A stretch of 64,000 nt of DNA from Monocercomonoides exilis (Eukaryota > Preaxostyla > Oxymonadida > Polymastigidae): positions 1,536,001-1,600,000 of the forward strand of contig LSRY02000014.1 in NCBI GenBank assembly GCA_001643675.2. The letters are read 5' to 3'. Made by a program: the position numbers and the translations under genes. Below are positions 55,909 to 64,000 of this stretch, in pieces; position 1 is the stretch's first letter, and the number at the start of each line of letters is the position of its first letter. The notes under the pieces were generated by a model. The model had not been told where the DNA came from and ran no database searches. It saw only the letters and a list, made by a program, of their open reading frames with translations.

Positions 55909-56307
55909 AGCGGAGACACGAAGGAGGGGACGATGGAGATAGCCGATGCAGATATGAAAGATCGCACAGAGGAATCACCCAAAGCGGGATCTGAGATAGG
56001 GAAGAAGCTTATGAGAAAGCGATCAAGAGGTAGAAAGAAACTGCCGAGTGGAGAAGAAAACAGAGGTGAAACGGCTAAGTCACGAAACTCAGCATCCCGA
56101 CAATCGAGTTGCCAGAAGACACCCTCCATAATCCCCAACAGCATCTGTGAGCTTTCGGGAGAGAAGGATCCAATTCCGCTGAAGAGGAGGGGAAAAGATC
56201 GGAGGAAGCACAGTGGAAGAAGTACAGGACAGATAGGGGATAACACTGAAGAGGCAAGGGCCAAATCTATGTCGCCTCAAAGATATCCCAAGAGGAAGCG
56301 GGTATAG
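55909..56307 (+). other. Basic in-frame extension downstream of the recombinase
   Basis: The recombinase frame stays open for 132 codons past the TAG at 55906, up to a TAG at 56305, and then 17 more codons to a TGA at 56359. The encoded sequence is Lys/Arg/Ser-rich and unrecognised. It could be a separate small protein (ATG at 55933), a C-terminal extension read through the TAG, or chance, since T-poor sequence makes long open frames likely here. Confidence 0.35.
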
Positions 56308-56424
56308 AGCAGGAGGTCCGCACCACTACACGCACGCTCTCAACTCATCCGCCGCACTTGAGCGTGCTAGGCAGGAGGGTTTTAGATCACACATTCGGAA
56401 AGAAAAGGGATTTCGAGACTCATT

Positions 56425-56514
56425 ATTGAGGAGCAAACCTGCTCCTTTCGTTTGTAGATTCGCTCCATTGCGAATTGATAAAAACGCAGTGAGACAGGTT
56501 TGCTCCGAGATAAT
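56425..56514. repeat. DIRS internal complementary region
   Basis: 56425-56475 is the near-reverse-complement of the left outer edge, and 56477-56514 of the right outer edge (57133-57169). The two meet at CGAATTGATAAAAACG. This is the template that restores element ends from a single-stranded circle in the DIRS model. Confidence 0.88.
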
Positions 56515-57088
56515 AGGAAGGCGGATGGAGAGACTCAAAGCTGATGGGCGCGAAAGAGAGAAACATATTTGGAGGAATATGACGAAAAAGGGCGAGATGT
56601 AGAAAGAGAGAAAGAAAGAATAAACGCCCGAAGTGATAAGTGTACGTCCAGAATATGGAAAGATACAAATGGAATGAAGAAACAGTTTTAATCAAAAAGA
56701 TTTCTCCTCAACACTATAACGATTGTTTTTAACACAGAAGAGTCAGAGCAATCCATACAGTGCGCGATGATTGAGGTTGCTCTGCAAAAGCAGCAGAAAA
56801 GCGGGAGGCAGAGTACTATATAAGCAGTTTTCTTTTCCATTCCTTGCTGAAGTGAGAGTGGTTTTTCTTTCTGCTCCGAACAGAACACTCGCCTCACCTG
56901 ATCCCTGCACAGCCTGCAGGTGAGAGCTCCGAGGGGCAACGTCCCCTGCCCTCTGGTCTTCGTGACCATGGCAAAAAACGAAGTCCTTGGTGAAGAGAAG
57001 CGGACTTTGCAATATTTCATTGTTCAATTATTAATGTTATTGTTTCGCATCTTTATCTTTCCCTTTTTTCCACGTCATTTTGGGGAGG

Positions 57089-57169
57089 GCAAAGTTTTCA
57101 CTCAAACCACCCACACTTTAAAATCAATACTCATTATCTTGGAGTAAACCTATCTCGCTGCGTTTTTAT
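57089..57169 (-). repeat. DIRS right terminal region (inverted terminal repeat plus outer edge)
   Basis: 57089-57134 pairs with the left inverted repeat. 57133-57169 is the outer edge matched in the internal complementary region. Confidence 0.85.
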
Positions 57170-57523
57170 TATTAATAATGATTGAAAAAATTTGAAATCA
57201 TGAAGAATCACATATATGGGATCGCAAAACAATTAAACTCAAATTTTAAAAAATAATTTTTAAAAAAATAAAAAAAAACATTTTTAAAAAAAATAATCTT
57301 TCTTTATATTTTCACAAAGTGAAATTTCATAATAAAAGAACTAAAAAATTGTTGATTTGAAATTTTCAAATTCAAATAAAAATAATTATTTTTTATTTTA
57401 GATTTGTATATTATTATTCGACGAATAATTTTAAAAAGAAATAAAATAGAAATTAAAAATTACAACGGCAAAAATTAAAGAGATTCAACAGAACAAGAAC
57501 AAAATATTGGACAATTATCTTTA
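57170..57523. other. AT-rich spacer
   Basis: Very A-rich, with runs of A/T only. No gene or repeat identified before the TA at 57522-57523. Confidence 0.5.
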
Positions 57524-57974
57524 CAGTCAAAACCGGAAATAATCACATCGAATATAGTCACATTCGAATATAGTCACATTTTTCAAAGCACCGACATTTT
57601 TTGCTTGTTTTTCATTCATTTTTCATCGCATAAAATCACAGGGCTGAAAATATATAATCACATTTATTATTATTATGGGTGGATTTTAATTGAAAAATCG
57701 ACTTTTTGATCAAAAATCAATATTTTTTGATTTTTCAAAATTATGTCTAAATAAGTCTGAATAACATTATAAAACATTAAAAATTGTTATTTCGATTGAA
57801 AATTTTATTTTTGTTCTGTATTTCCAAAAATAAAAAAATCGACCAAAAATTTATTATTTAAAAAATTAATTTTTATTTTTTTTGCTGTATAAAACAGCAT
57901 CGGATATTATCACAATCGGATATAGTCACAAAAAGTTGTACAAAAACCCATGTGATTATATCCGGTTTAGACTG
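57524..57974. mobile_element. 451-bp MITE of Tc1/mariner-pogo type
   Basis: Ends form an inverted repeat of about 25 bp: CAGTCAAAACCGGAAATAAT on the left and, reverse-complemented, CAGTCTAAACCGGATATAAT on the right, both continuing CACAT. TA lies outside each end. Inside the ends the motif CGRATATARTCACA recurs (two copies near 57550-57580, one to two near 57900-57930). There is no coding capacity. The terminal sequence is unlike that of the 44-48.8 kb element, so a different autonomous partner mobilised it. Confidence 0.82.
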
Positions 57975-57976
57975 TA

Positions 57977-59076
57977 TATATCGAATTTTTAAATAAAAAC
58001 TATTCTCATTAAAATAAAAGGTTAAAATTTATTCAAATTCTTTTAAAGATTTTACTCATTATTTTTATGTTCATGTTCATTTTTATATGAATTTTTAAGT
58101 TTTCAATTTGAGAATGCAAGGATGGGTTATGATCTTTTTATTTCACGGATAAAACGATAGAGAGCAGGGTCACAACAAAGAAAAATGCCACAAATGAAAG
58201 GACTTTTATTATGCTATATTGTTTATGAGTTGCCAAAAGTTAAAAAATCTGAATGTTTTGTTGAAATGATTATCAATTGTTTTGGATGTCAGTCATTTTT
58301 TGAAATTAGAATGGAGCAGTCTATGCACCATATGCATCTATTCTGCATATTCTATCAGGAGGATGAAGGAAACAACATTTAAACTCTTTACGGTTTGGTA
58401 ATCTGAAGCAAGACTTTTTCAATAATCTTGCGATTTCTCGGATTCAAGTAACCTTCAGCAACCGAAATGGTATGGAACCTTCATAAGTTTGCATTTTCTC
58501 AAAATAATATTTCCTTCTGTTTTTTTGATGGGCATAGTGATGGACAGTTACGAATGAATCATTTGTGAATTTATGACCAAGTGCAACAAAATATGAAGTT
58601 GGAAAGGATATTTGGCTTGATAGAGAACATATCCATTGGAGCATGGACTTTGGAGGAATTTAAAAAGAGAACAAGAATCGAGAGTGTTTGTTCGAAGAGG
58701 ATTTCTTTCAAATGGAAAAAAAAAATAAAACTCTTCATGTTTTTGAAAGAAAGAAGAAAATTTCGCTGTTGGGGTTAAATCATTGATATTCTATGGAAAT
58801 GATAATATTTCTTCGAAAATGACAAAATTTTCATCTGAAATTCTTAGAATAATATTTTGTATTTTTTTTTTTTTGAATTTTTTGAGTGAAAAATCTATTT
58901 GTGAAGCTTGATAATTATTATTTTTGCGCATGAAATTATTTGAGGCTATTTTGAGAATTTGAAGAGTATTTTTTTTGAATGATGATGAAATGAAGAATAA
59001 TATGGGTTACTTTGATAATTTGAATTTTTCCTGCACGTTCTTATCTCCCACAAGGAGCGAATAACGCAGCAATAGA
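57977..59076. other. Intergenic region with possible decayed coding remnants
   Basis: Short protein-like stretches occur at 58185-58382 (plus, about 65 codons, Cys/Met-rich) and on the minus strand at 58444-58644, but neither has a start, splice context or recognisable family. The rest is AT-rich and must hold the promoter of the gene at 59077. Confidence 0.4.
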
Positions 59077-62000
59077 ATGACGAACTTTGTGTTTTTTATT
59101 ATTGCATGTGCCTTTGCTATCGGGGAGGCAAAAGAAGCATCAGCTAAGGAGATATGTGAATTGGATACAAATTTTATGTTCCGGCTTCCAGTTTGCAGGA
59201 ATGATTTTTGTGCACCAGAAAATAATCAGCATAGCAAGATTCTATCGACATTTGTTGCTGTGAACTGCTCAATGAGCACAGCGAGTGTGTTGCAGATTCA
59301 GCAGGAAGGAAAAGCTTGTTTTTTGGCTTGTGAAGGGTCAAGACTGGATATCAAAGGATGCATTACTTTTGTTTCATCGCAAATGAGCCCATTTGTGGTG
59401 GATGGAGGAAGCATGCATTCAGTGAATCTGACGATAGGAACTTTGAAGCCATTCGCACCAATTCCGCGTCTTTTTTGCTCGTCTTTCAAAAATTCTGAGA
59501 GAGATGGAGCAAATTCGATAACTCTTCGAGACTCGTCATTTTCATCATTTGAATTGGCATCTGCTCCATTTCTTGCACCGAATGCGAGCTGCTTTGTGAA
59601 AGCCTCTGGTTTGAAGATGACAAATATTTCTATTGCTTCAGGAGCACAAAGGGAAATGGATTTGAGAGCGAGAACAGAAACAACGATTGAAGGCTGCTCG
59701 TTTTTCAGAGTTTGGGATGTTATTTATGGAGGCATTTTGAGGTCAGTGAACAGCCCATGTGCCTTGCTGAGAGCAACAAACACCTCATTTGAGTGTTGCT
59801 TTCGAATGATGAATGTTGATGAATCAGGTGGACACAACATGACAAGATATGAACTGGGAGCAAATGAAACACATTCTTTCACAGATTGTGAATGGTGCAA
59901 TACGGGACATGCATATGTTGGAAGCGCGATTTATTTAAGAGGAAATTCGACTCTTGAATGTGTCAGATGTTCTTTCAAGAATATGAGTCAAGTTGGCGAT
60001 GGAGCTGTTGATGTTCAATCAGCAGCAGGTGTGAAAATATCTGGCTGCAATTTCACAAATTGTGTAGCGGATGATAACACAGGTGGGATGATTATTAATC
60101 AGCTTAATGGAGATTATTTTTTTTCTGAGTGCATCTTTTGCGATTGCAAAGCTTATAGTCGCTATGCAGGAGGATTACGAATTCAACAGTCTTCTGGAAG
60201 TGAGGATGAAAAAATAGAGAAATGCAAGTTTATTCGAAATGAAGCGAGATCGTATGGCGGAGGATTATATATGCAGCAAAATCCAAACAAATGCTCCATC
60301 TCAGAATGTGAATTTAAAGAAAATAAAGCAAATGGAACAGGAACATCTGATTATGAAGGAGGAGGAGGAGGAATATGTTTGTATTCAGCAAGCTGGATGG
60401 AAACTGAATCACCTCCAAAATTGATATCATTTTGCTTTTTCAGTGGAAACAAGGCAATAAATGAAGAAGGTCATGATGTTAGAATTAAAAGCTTTTTTCT
60501 GAAAGGTGCGCCATTTGAGTCATCGTTCTCAACAACATCAGCAAAAAGAGTGTTTTACAACGGAAGCCAAACAGATTACGATGCTTGGCTTCCAACAGTG
60601 CGCACAACGTATGCCAGAACAGATGGAATTACAGGGCCAGTCTGTGGAACAATACAGACCAGCCCATGCAACACGATTGAACAGGCATACAGCATGATTG
60701 AGAAAGGATCAGAGGGAACAGTGAATATCCTTCGATCGATATATTCTTCAACTGCCTTATTCATTGGAGGGGGAGATATTTCGTTCAAGGGCGAAAGCGA
60801 GAGCGAGTGTGTCATCAGCACAGAATTGTTGAATTCTCATGAGTGTTTGTTCACATTGGATTCGGGATCGATGGGATTGTCTTTGGTGATGATTCGACAC
60901 AACAGCGAAGAATCTTCATCTTCATTGTTTGCGATGCGAAAAGAAGCACAGAATCTGGCACTGAAGAATGTGTTCATCTCAGGGAAAGACGATGGGCAGA
61001 CACACTCATTTGATGTTTCGCCGTTCAAAGTGATATTTGAGAAAACGAAGATGGAAAACTGTTTGATTGAGGATATTGGTCTGGGAGATTGTTCGTTGTT
61101 TGAGGAAGAGGAGGAAAGTGGAGTTGGGAGAGAGATGCTGGGAAATGTGACGATCCAAAGGATCAGCCGAATGAGAGGAGATGGGGTGATATTCAGCACT
61201 GAAAGCGAGAGAAGCGATTCCTTGGAGCTGGAGAACACCACATTCAGAAACTGTGTGTGCAAGGAAGGGAATGGAGGGAGCATTGCTTGGAAAGTCGATG
61301 AAAGTGGGATACTCAAGATTGGCAGAACAAATGTTGTCACAGAGATTGGAGAATGTGGGGCAGAGAAGGGAAGAGGAGGAGGGGTGTATTTGGAGTTGTC
61401 TTCTCCTTCAGTTGTGTTTGAGATTGTGAATGTGGAGTTTGAAAATAATCAAGCAGAACATGGAGTGAATGTATTTATTGCTTCGAATCAGCTGGAATTG
61501 GTTCCGAAAGGGAGATATGGATTTGTTTCTCATTTGAAAGAAGATGCGCATGAAGTGGAGGGAGTGGGAGACACGAACAATGCAACACTGGTGATTCCGA
61601 TTGTGTGCTATCTCCTGGATGTTCCGAGGAGTGAGATCTATGTTTCAGCTTCAGGAGCTGATCATCCTCGGTGTGGGCACACATTTTTCGAGTGCCGAAC
61701 ACTGAACTGTCCGATTGAGAGGGAAGAGAACACACCAGCAGATGGAACAACAACAGCGACAATCAAAATTGGACATGAAATTGAGGTTGGTTCGACAGTG
61801 ATCTTTTCGAAAATGGCAAGGGTGATAGAAGGAACAGGGGACGATGGATCGCTTGTTATTGAAGGTGAGGCAAGTTGCAAAGAAGATGAGGAAGGATGCA
61901 TTGGAGTGTTTGTGGTGCTGAAGGAAACAAGGATGAGGAAGATTGAGCTGGTGATGCCATCTGTTCTTGAGCATCATGAGGCGATATTCCAGTTGAAAGG

Positions 62001-64000
62001 CGAAACACTGAACTTGAGTGAATGTGTTGTTGGATTTGGAGTTGGAGTGAATTTTGTGGAATACAGCTTGCTGGTTGTGGAAAAGGGAGAGGCGAACGTT
62101 ACTTCACTGAGATTGGATTCAATGAGCTTCAGGAAGCCTGGGATAAGAGCGAATGGGGGATTGTCATCTGTCTCGTTGAAGAATGTGGAGCTGAATGAAA
62201 TAACCTTAGAAGGAGAAATGGGATTTGTTGTTTGTGAGGGAGGAAGCACACTCACAGCAGAAAGTGTGATTGTCAGTGGGTGCGAAATGGGAGGAAGCAG
62301 TTTTATTTTGGCGGGGAGCAACTGTATTGCGAGGATGAGGGAGTGTTCGTGGAGTTCATGTAATTTTGTTGATTCTGGAGTGATAAAAGGGAGTGAAGCG
62401 AAGGAGATATCGATTTGTGGATGCAATGGGAGCAATGTGAGAGTGAGTGAAGGAGATGGAGGGATGGTGAATGGAGCTGTTGGAGAAGGAGGGATGGTGG
62501 ATGTGTGGAACACGAGCGTTGAGGGGTGTGTGGCAGATAAAGGGAATGGAGGAGGGATGAAAGTGGAATTGAAAGGGGATGCACAACTGAAGATCAGGAG
62601 CGAAGAAGAAGTGACGCTGTTGAAGAAATGTGGAGCAGGAGAGGAAGTGACAAAGAATGGAGGAGGGTGTGGAGGAGGGTTGTGGGTGGGGATTGAAGGA
62701 GAAAGATATGGGTTTGATTTGAGTGGAGTGAGATTTGAAGAGAACAGAGCAAGGAGCGGGAAGGATGTGTATGTTGTGTGTGATGATTTGAGGAGGGTTG
62801 TGAATGGAAGTGGTTTCTCGTTCAGCGGAGAGATTAGTGAGAGAGAGAATTCGCTGATTGGGAAGGATGGGCAGAAGTTTTCGAATGAGGTTGATCTGTT
62901 CATATTCATTGATGGATTCAGCTCGTCGATCATTGAGGTGGGGAGTGAGAATGGAGACAATGGGATGTGGTGTGGGATGAAGAACTGTCCGTGCAGGAGT
63001 GTGGATTATGGAATTGGGAGGCTTTGCGGAGAGGGAGAAAAGAAAATAGTGATAAGTGGGAGCACGAGTGTTGAGAAGGTGGGAGATATGAGTGGAGTTC
63101 GGATTGAAGGGAAAGACAACACGAGAATGAAGGTGGTTGTGGAGAAAGGAATTGAAGGAGAAGGGGAAAGTGTTCTCGATTCGAATGGGGTGAGTGTGTT
63201 TGTGAATGTGGGATTTGAATTGCCTGGATCATTTGAACAGAGGAAGGATGTAGTGATAAGCTCAGGAACAGGAAGTGGTGTTTTGGAGATGGAATTGTGT
63301 TCGTTTGTGATGCAGGAAGGGGAAGAAGAGGCGATAGAATATCGAATCATCAGAAGCAGTGGACAAGCTGTGAGGATGAAGTGGATATCAATGAATAACA
63401 TTATGACAAGAAAGTGCCCGATGGATCTTGCTCTTCTTAGGATGGAACAGAATGGAGGAGAGAATGAGGTTGTGAGCATCAGCAACTGCTCATTTGGGAG
63501 CCTGTCGGTTGTTGGTGGAGATGAATCAGCTGTGATATGTGGAGAGGTGAGGAAAGTGATGAAGATAGAACAGAGCAACATGAGTGACATCACTGGTGGA
63601 GAGAGCATGAGCGGTGGGGCATTAAGGGTGAATATCCTTGATTCAGGGATGATTCATGTGAAAGAAGGGATGACGGAGAGATGTTCAGCAGAGAAGGTGA
63701 GAGGTGGGAAAGGAGGATGGCTGTTTGTGAATTGCAGTGAAAGGAGGGGAGGAATGCCATTCAAGTTTGAGGGAGTGAAGTTTGCTGGGAATGAGGCATT
63801 TGTGGGGAAGAATATGTTTATTTTGGATTCAGATCTGAATGTGACGGTGAGGAGTGAGACATTTGTAATTGATATTGAAGGGATGGAAGACGATCCAAAT
63901 GTATTTGTTGGAAATGATGAGAAGCGGATAAACACAGATCTGTTGCGATTTGTGATTGAATACATGAGTGAGAGGATTGTGGTGTGGGAAAAGGGAGATG
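59077..64000 (+). CDS. Giant secreted beta-helix (pectin-lyase-like fold) surface protein, 3' end outside window
   Basis: Open without a stop from the ATG at 59077 to the right edge (at least 1641 codons); the frame was checked at five separate places. It begins with a clear signal peptide (MTNFVFFIIACAFAIGEA). The body is built of irregular beta-helix rungs rich in Asn, Gly, Ser and Cys, with repeated C-x-F-x-x-C and YGGGL/GGGI turns (e.g. CKFIRNEARSYGGGLYMQQN), GVNVFIAS / GKDVYVVCD / GKNMFILDSD closing motifs, and block starts like IYVSASGADHPRCGHTFFEC. These occur at intervals of several hundred residues, so the protein is a series of large related blocks. Same family as the gene ending at 5210 but only distantly similar in sequence. 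Function unknown; the extracellular surface is likely. Confidence 0.87.
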   Translation, partial: MTNFVFFIIACAFAIGEAKEASAKEICELDTNFMFRLPVCRNDFCAPENNQHSKILSTFVAVNCSMSTASVLQIQQEGKACFLACEGSRLDIKGCITFVSSQMSPFVVDGGSMHSVNLTIGTLKPFAPIPRLFCSSFKNSERDGANSITLRDSSFSSFELASAPFLAPNASCFVKASGLKMTNISIASGAQREMDLRARTETTIEGCSFFRVWDVIYGGILRSVNSPCALLRATNTSFECCFRMMNVDESGGHNMTRYELGANETHSFTDCEWCNTGHAYVGSAIYLRGNSTLECVRCSFKNMSQVGDGAVDVQSAAGVKISGCNFTNCVADDNTGGMIINQLNGDYFFSECIFCDCKAYSRYAGGLRIQQSSGSEDEKIEKCKFIRNEARSYGGGLYMQQNPNKCSISECEFKENKANGTGTSDYEGGGGGICLYSASWMETESPPKLISFCFFSGNKAINEEGHDVRIKSFFLKGAPFESSFSTTSAKRVFYNGSQTDYDAWLPTVRTTYARTDGITGPVCGTIQTSPCNTIEQAYSMIEKGSEGTVNILRSIYSSTALFIGGGDISFKGESESECVISTELLNSHECLFTLDSGSMGLSLVMIRHNSEESSSSLFAMRKEAQNLALKNVFISGKDDGQTHSFDVSPFKVIFEKTKMENCLIEDIGLGDCSLFEEEEESGVGREMLGNVTIQRISRMRGDGVIFSTESERSDSLELENTTFRNCVCKEGNGGSIAWKVDESGILKIGRTNVVTEIGECGAEKGRGGGVYLELSSPSVVFEIVNVEFENNQAEHGVNVFIASNQLELVPKGRYGFVSHLKEDAHEVEGVGDTNNATLVIPIVCYLLDVPRSEIYVSASGADHPRCGHTFFECRTLNCPIEREENTPADGTTTATIKIGHEIEVGSTVIFSKMARVIEGTGDDGSLVIEGEASCKEDEEGCIGVFVVLKETRMRKIELVMPSVLEHHEAIFQLKGETLNLSECVVGFGVGVNFVEYSLLVVEKGEANVTSLRLDSMSFRKPGIRANGGLSSVSLKNVELNEITLEGEMGFVVCEGGSTLTAESVIVSGCEMGGSSFILAGSNCIARMRECSWSSCNFVDSGVIKGSEAKEISICGCNGSNVRVSEGDGGMVNGAVGEGGMVDVWNTSVEGCVADKGNGGGMKVELKGDAQLKIRSEEEVTLLKKCGAGEEVTKNGGGCGGGLWVGIEGERYGFDLSGVRFEENRARSGKDVYVVCDDLRRVVNGSGFSFSGEISERENSLIGKDGQKFSNEVDLFIFIDGFSSSIIEVGSENGDNGMWCGMKNCPCRSVDYGIGRLCGEGEKKIVISGSTSVEKVGDMSGVRIEGKDNTRMKVVVEKGIEGEGESVLDSNGVSVFVNVGFELPGSFEQRKDVVISSGTGSGVLEMELCSFVMQEGEEEAIEYRIIRSSGQAVRMKWISMNNIMTRKCPMDLALLRMEQNGGENEVVSISNCSFGSLSVVGGDESAVICGEVRKVMKIEQSNMSDITGGESMSGGALRVNILDSGMIHVKEGMTERCSAEKVRGGKGGWLFVNCSERRGGMPFKFEGVKFAGNEAFVGKNMFILDSDLNVTVRSETFVIDIEGMEDDPNVFVGNDEKRINTDLLRFVIEYMSERIVVWEKGD

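Larger units (their letters stand above)
51624..57169 (+). mobile_element. DIRS-type tyrosine-recombinase retrotransposon
   Basis: About 5.5 kb with all DIRS hallmarks in order: a left inverted terminal repeat, a Gag-like frame, reverse transcriptase with RNase H, a tyrosine recombinase, an internal complementary region and a right inverted terminal repeat. Terminal repeats pair 51675-51718 with 57089-57134 (both carry ATGAGTATT and GGGTGGTTT). The outermost sequences of both ends are found complementary and adjacent in the internal region at 56425-56514, as expected for replication through a circle. DIRS elements make no target duplication, so exact ends are inferred from the internal region. 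Base use (G+A-rich coding strand, many AGA/GAG codons) differs sharply from surrounding host DNA. Confidence 0.92.

Noticed and set aside
61974-62960. 328-codon minus-strand open frame in the right-hand beta-helix gene
   Set aside because: Shadow of the stop-free plus-strand frame, which has the signal peptide and beta-helix motifs; the minus translation is Ser/Pro/His-rich noise.
1-64000. tRNA and rRNA genes
   Set aside because: I looked for cloverleaf-like and conserved rRNA segments in the noncoding intervals and saw none I could defend; a covariance-model search would be needed to exclude them.

Overview
The window looks like nuclear DNA of an AT-rich, gene-dense protist, most probably an oxymonad (Preaxostyla) close to Monocercomonoides or Blattamonas. 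This rests on four things: two giant secreted beta-helix proteins of a type abundant in those flagellates; an alpha-helical gene (10.9-12.3 kb) that I recall as belonging to a large oxymonad-specific family; many short spliceosomal introns whose donors often read GTTTG; and enormous Ser, Glu and Lys/Glu homopolymer regions inside conserved eukaryotic proteins. Thousands of codons in the large host genes lack TAA, TAG and TGA while using CAA and CAG for Gln, so the host reads the standard code. The species assignment is inference.

Layout. 1-5210 (minus) and 59077-64000 (plus) are two open-ended giant beta-helix surface proteins that diverge from the window and frame it. 5.2-8.6 kb is gene-poor and holds a decayed copy of part of the 37.8-42.8 kb gene. 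A membrane glycosyltransferase-like gene (minus) lies at 8.6-9.4 kb, a small uncertain gene at 10.3-10.7 kb, and the alpha-helical family gene at 10.9-12.3 kb. A decayed Merlin/IS1595-type DNA transposon with a perfect 8-bp target duplication occupies 13.6-15.2 kb.

The core, 15.4-43.8 kb, holds five housekeeping-type genes: a DH-PH Rho guanine-nucleotide exchange factor (minus), a 3740-residue protein that may be a Pol I factor TAF1C/Rrn6 homologue (plus, 64 bp away, divergent), CNOT3/Not3 of the CCR4-NOT complex (minus, four exons including a 13-nt microexon), a 1622-residue single-pass membrane protein of unknown role (plus), and UTP11 of the small-subunit processome (minus, four exons). 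Orientation alternates, giving two divergent and two convergent pairs.

44.1-58 kb is a transposon landing zone: a 4.65-kb pogo/Tigger-like element with TA target duplication, a 1.0-kb foldback palindrome, a complete-length DIRS-type tyrosine-recombinase retrotransposon with inverted terminal repeats and an internal complementary region, and a 451-bp MITE. The DIRS element differs in composition from the host and its reading frames are broken mainly by TAG/TAA, which raises the possibility of an origin where UAR means glutamine.

Most exon joins below were derived by hand from reading-frame phase, GT-AG borders and family conservation. They are internally consistent (every joined coding length divides by three) but no transcript evidence was available.
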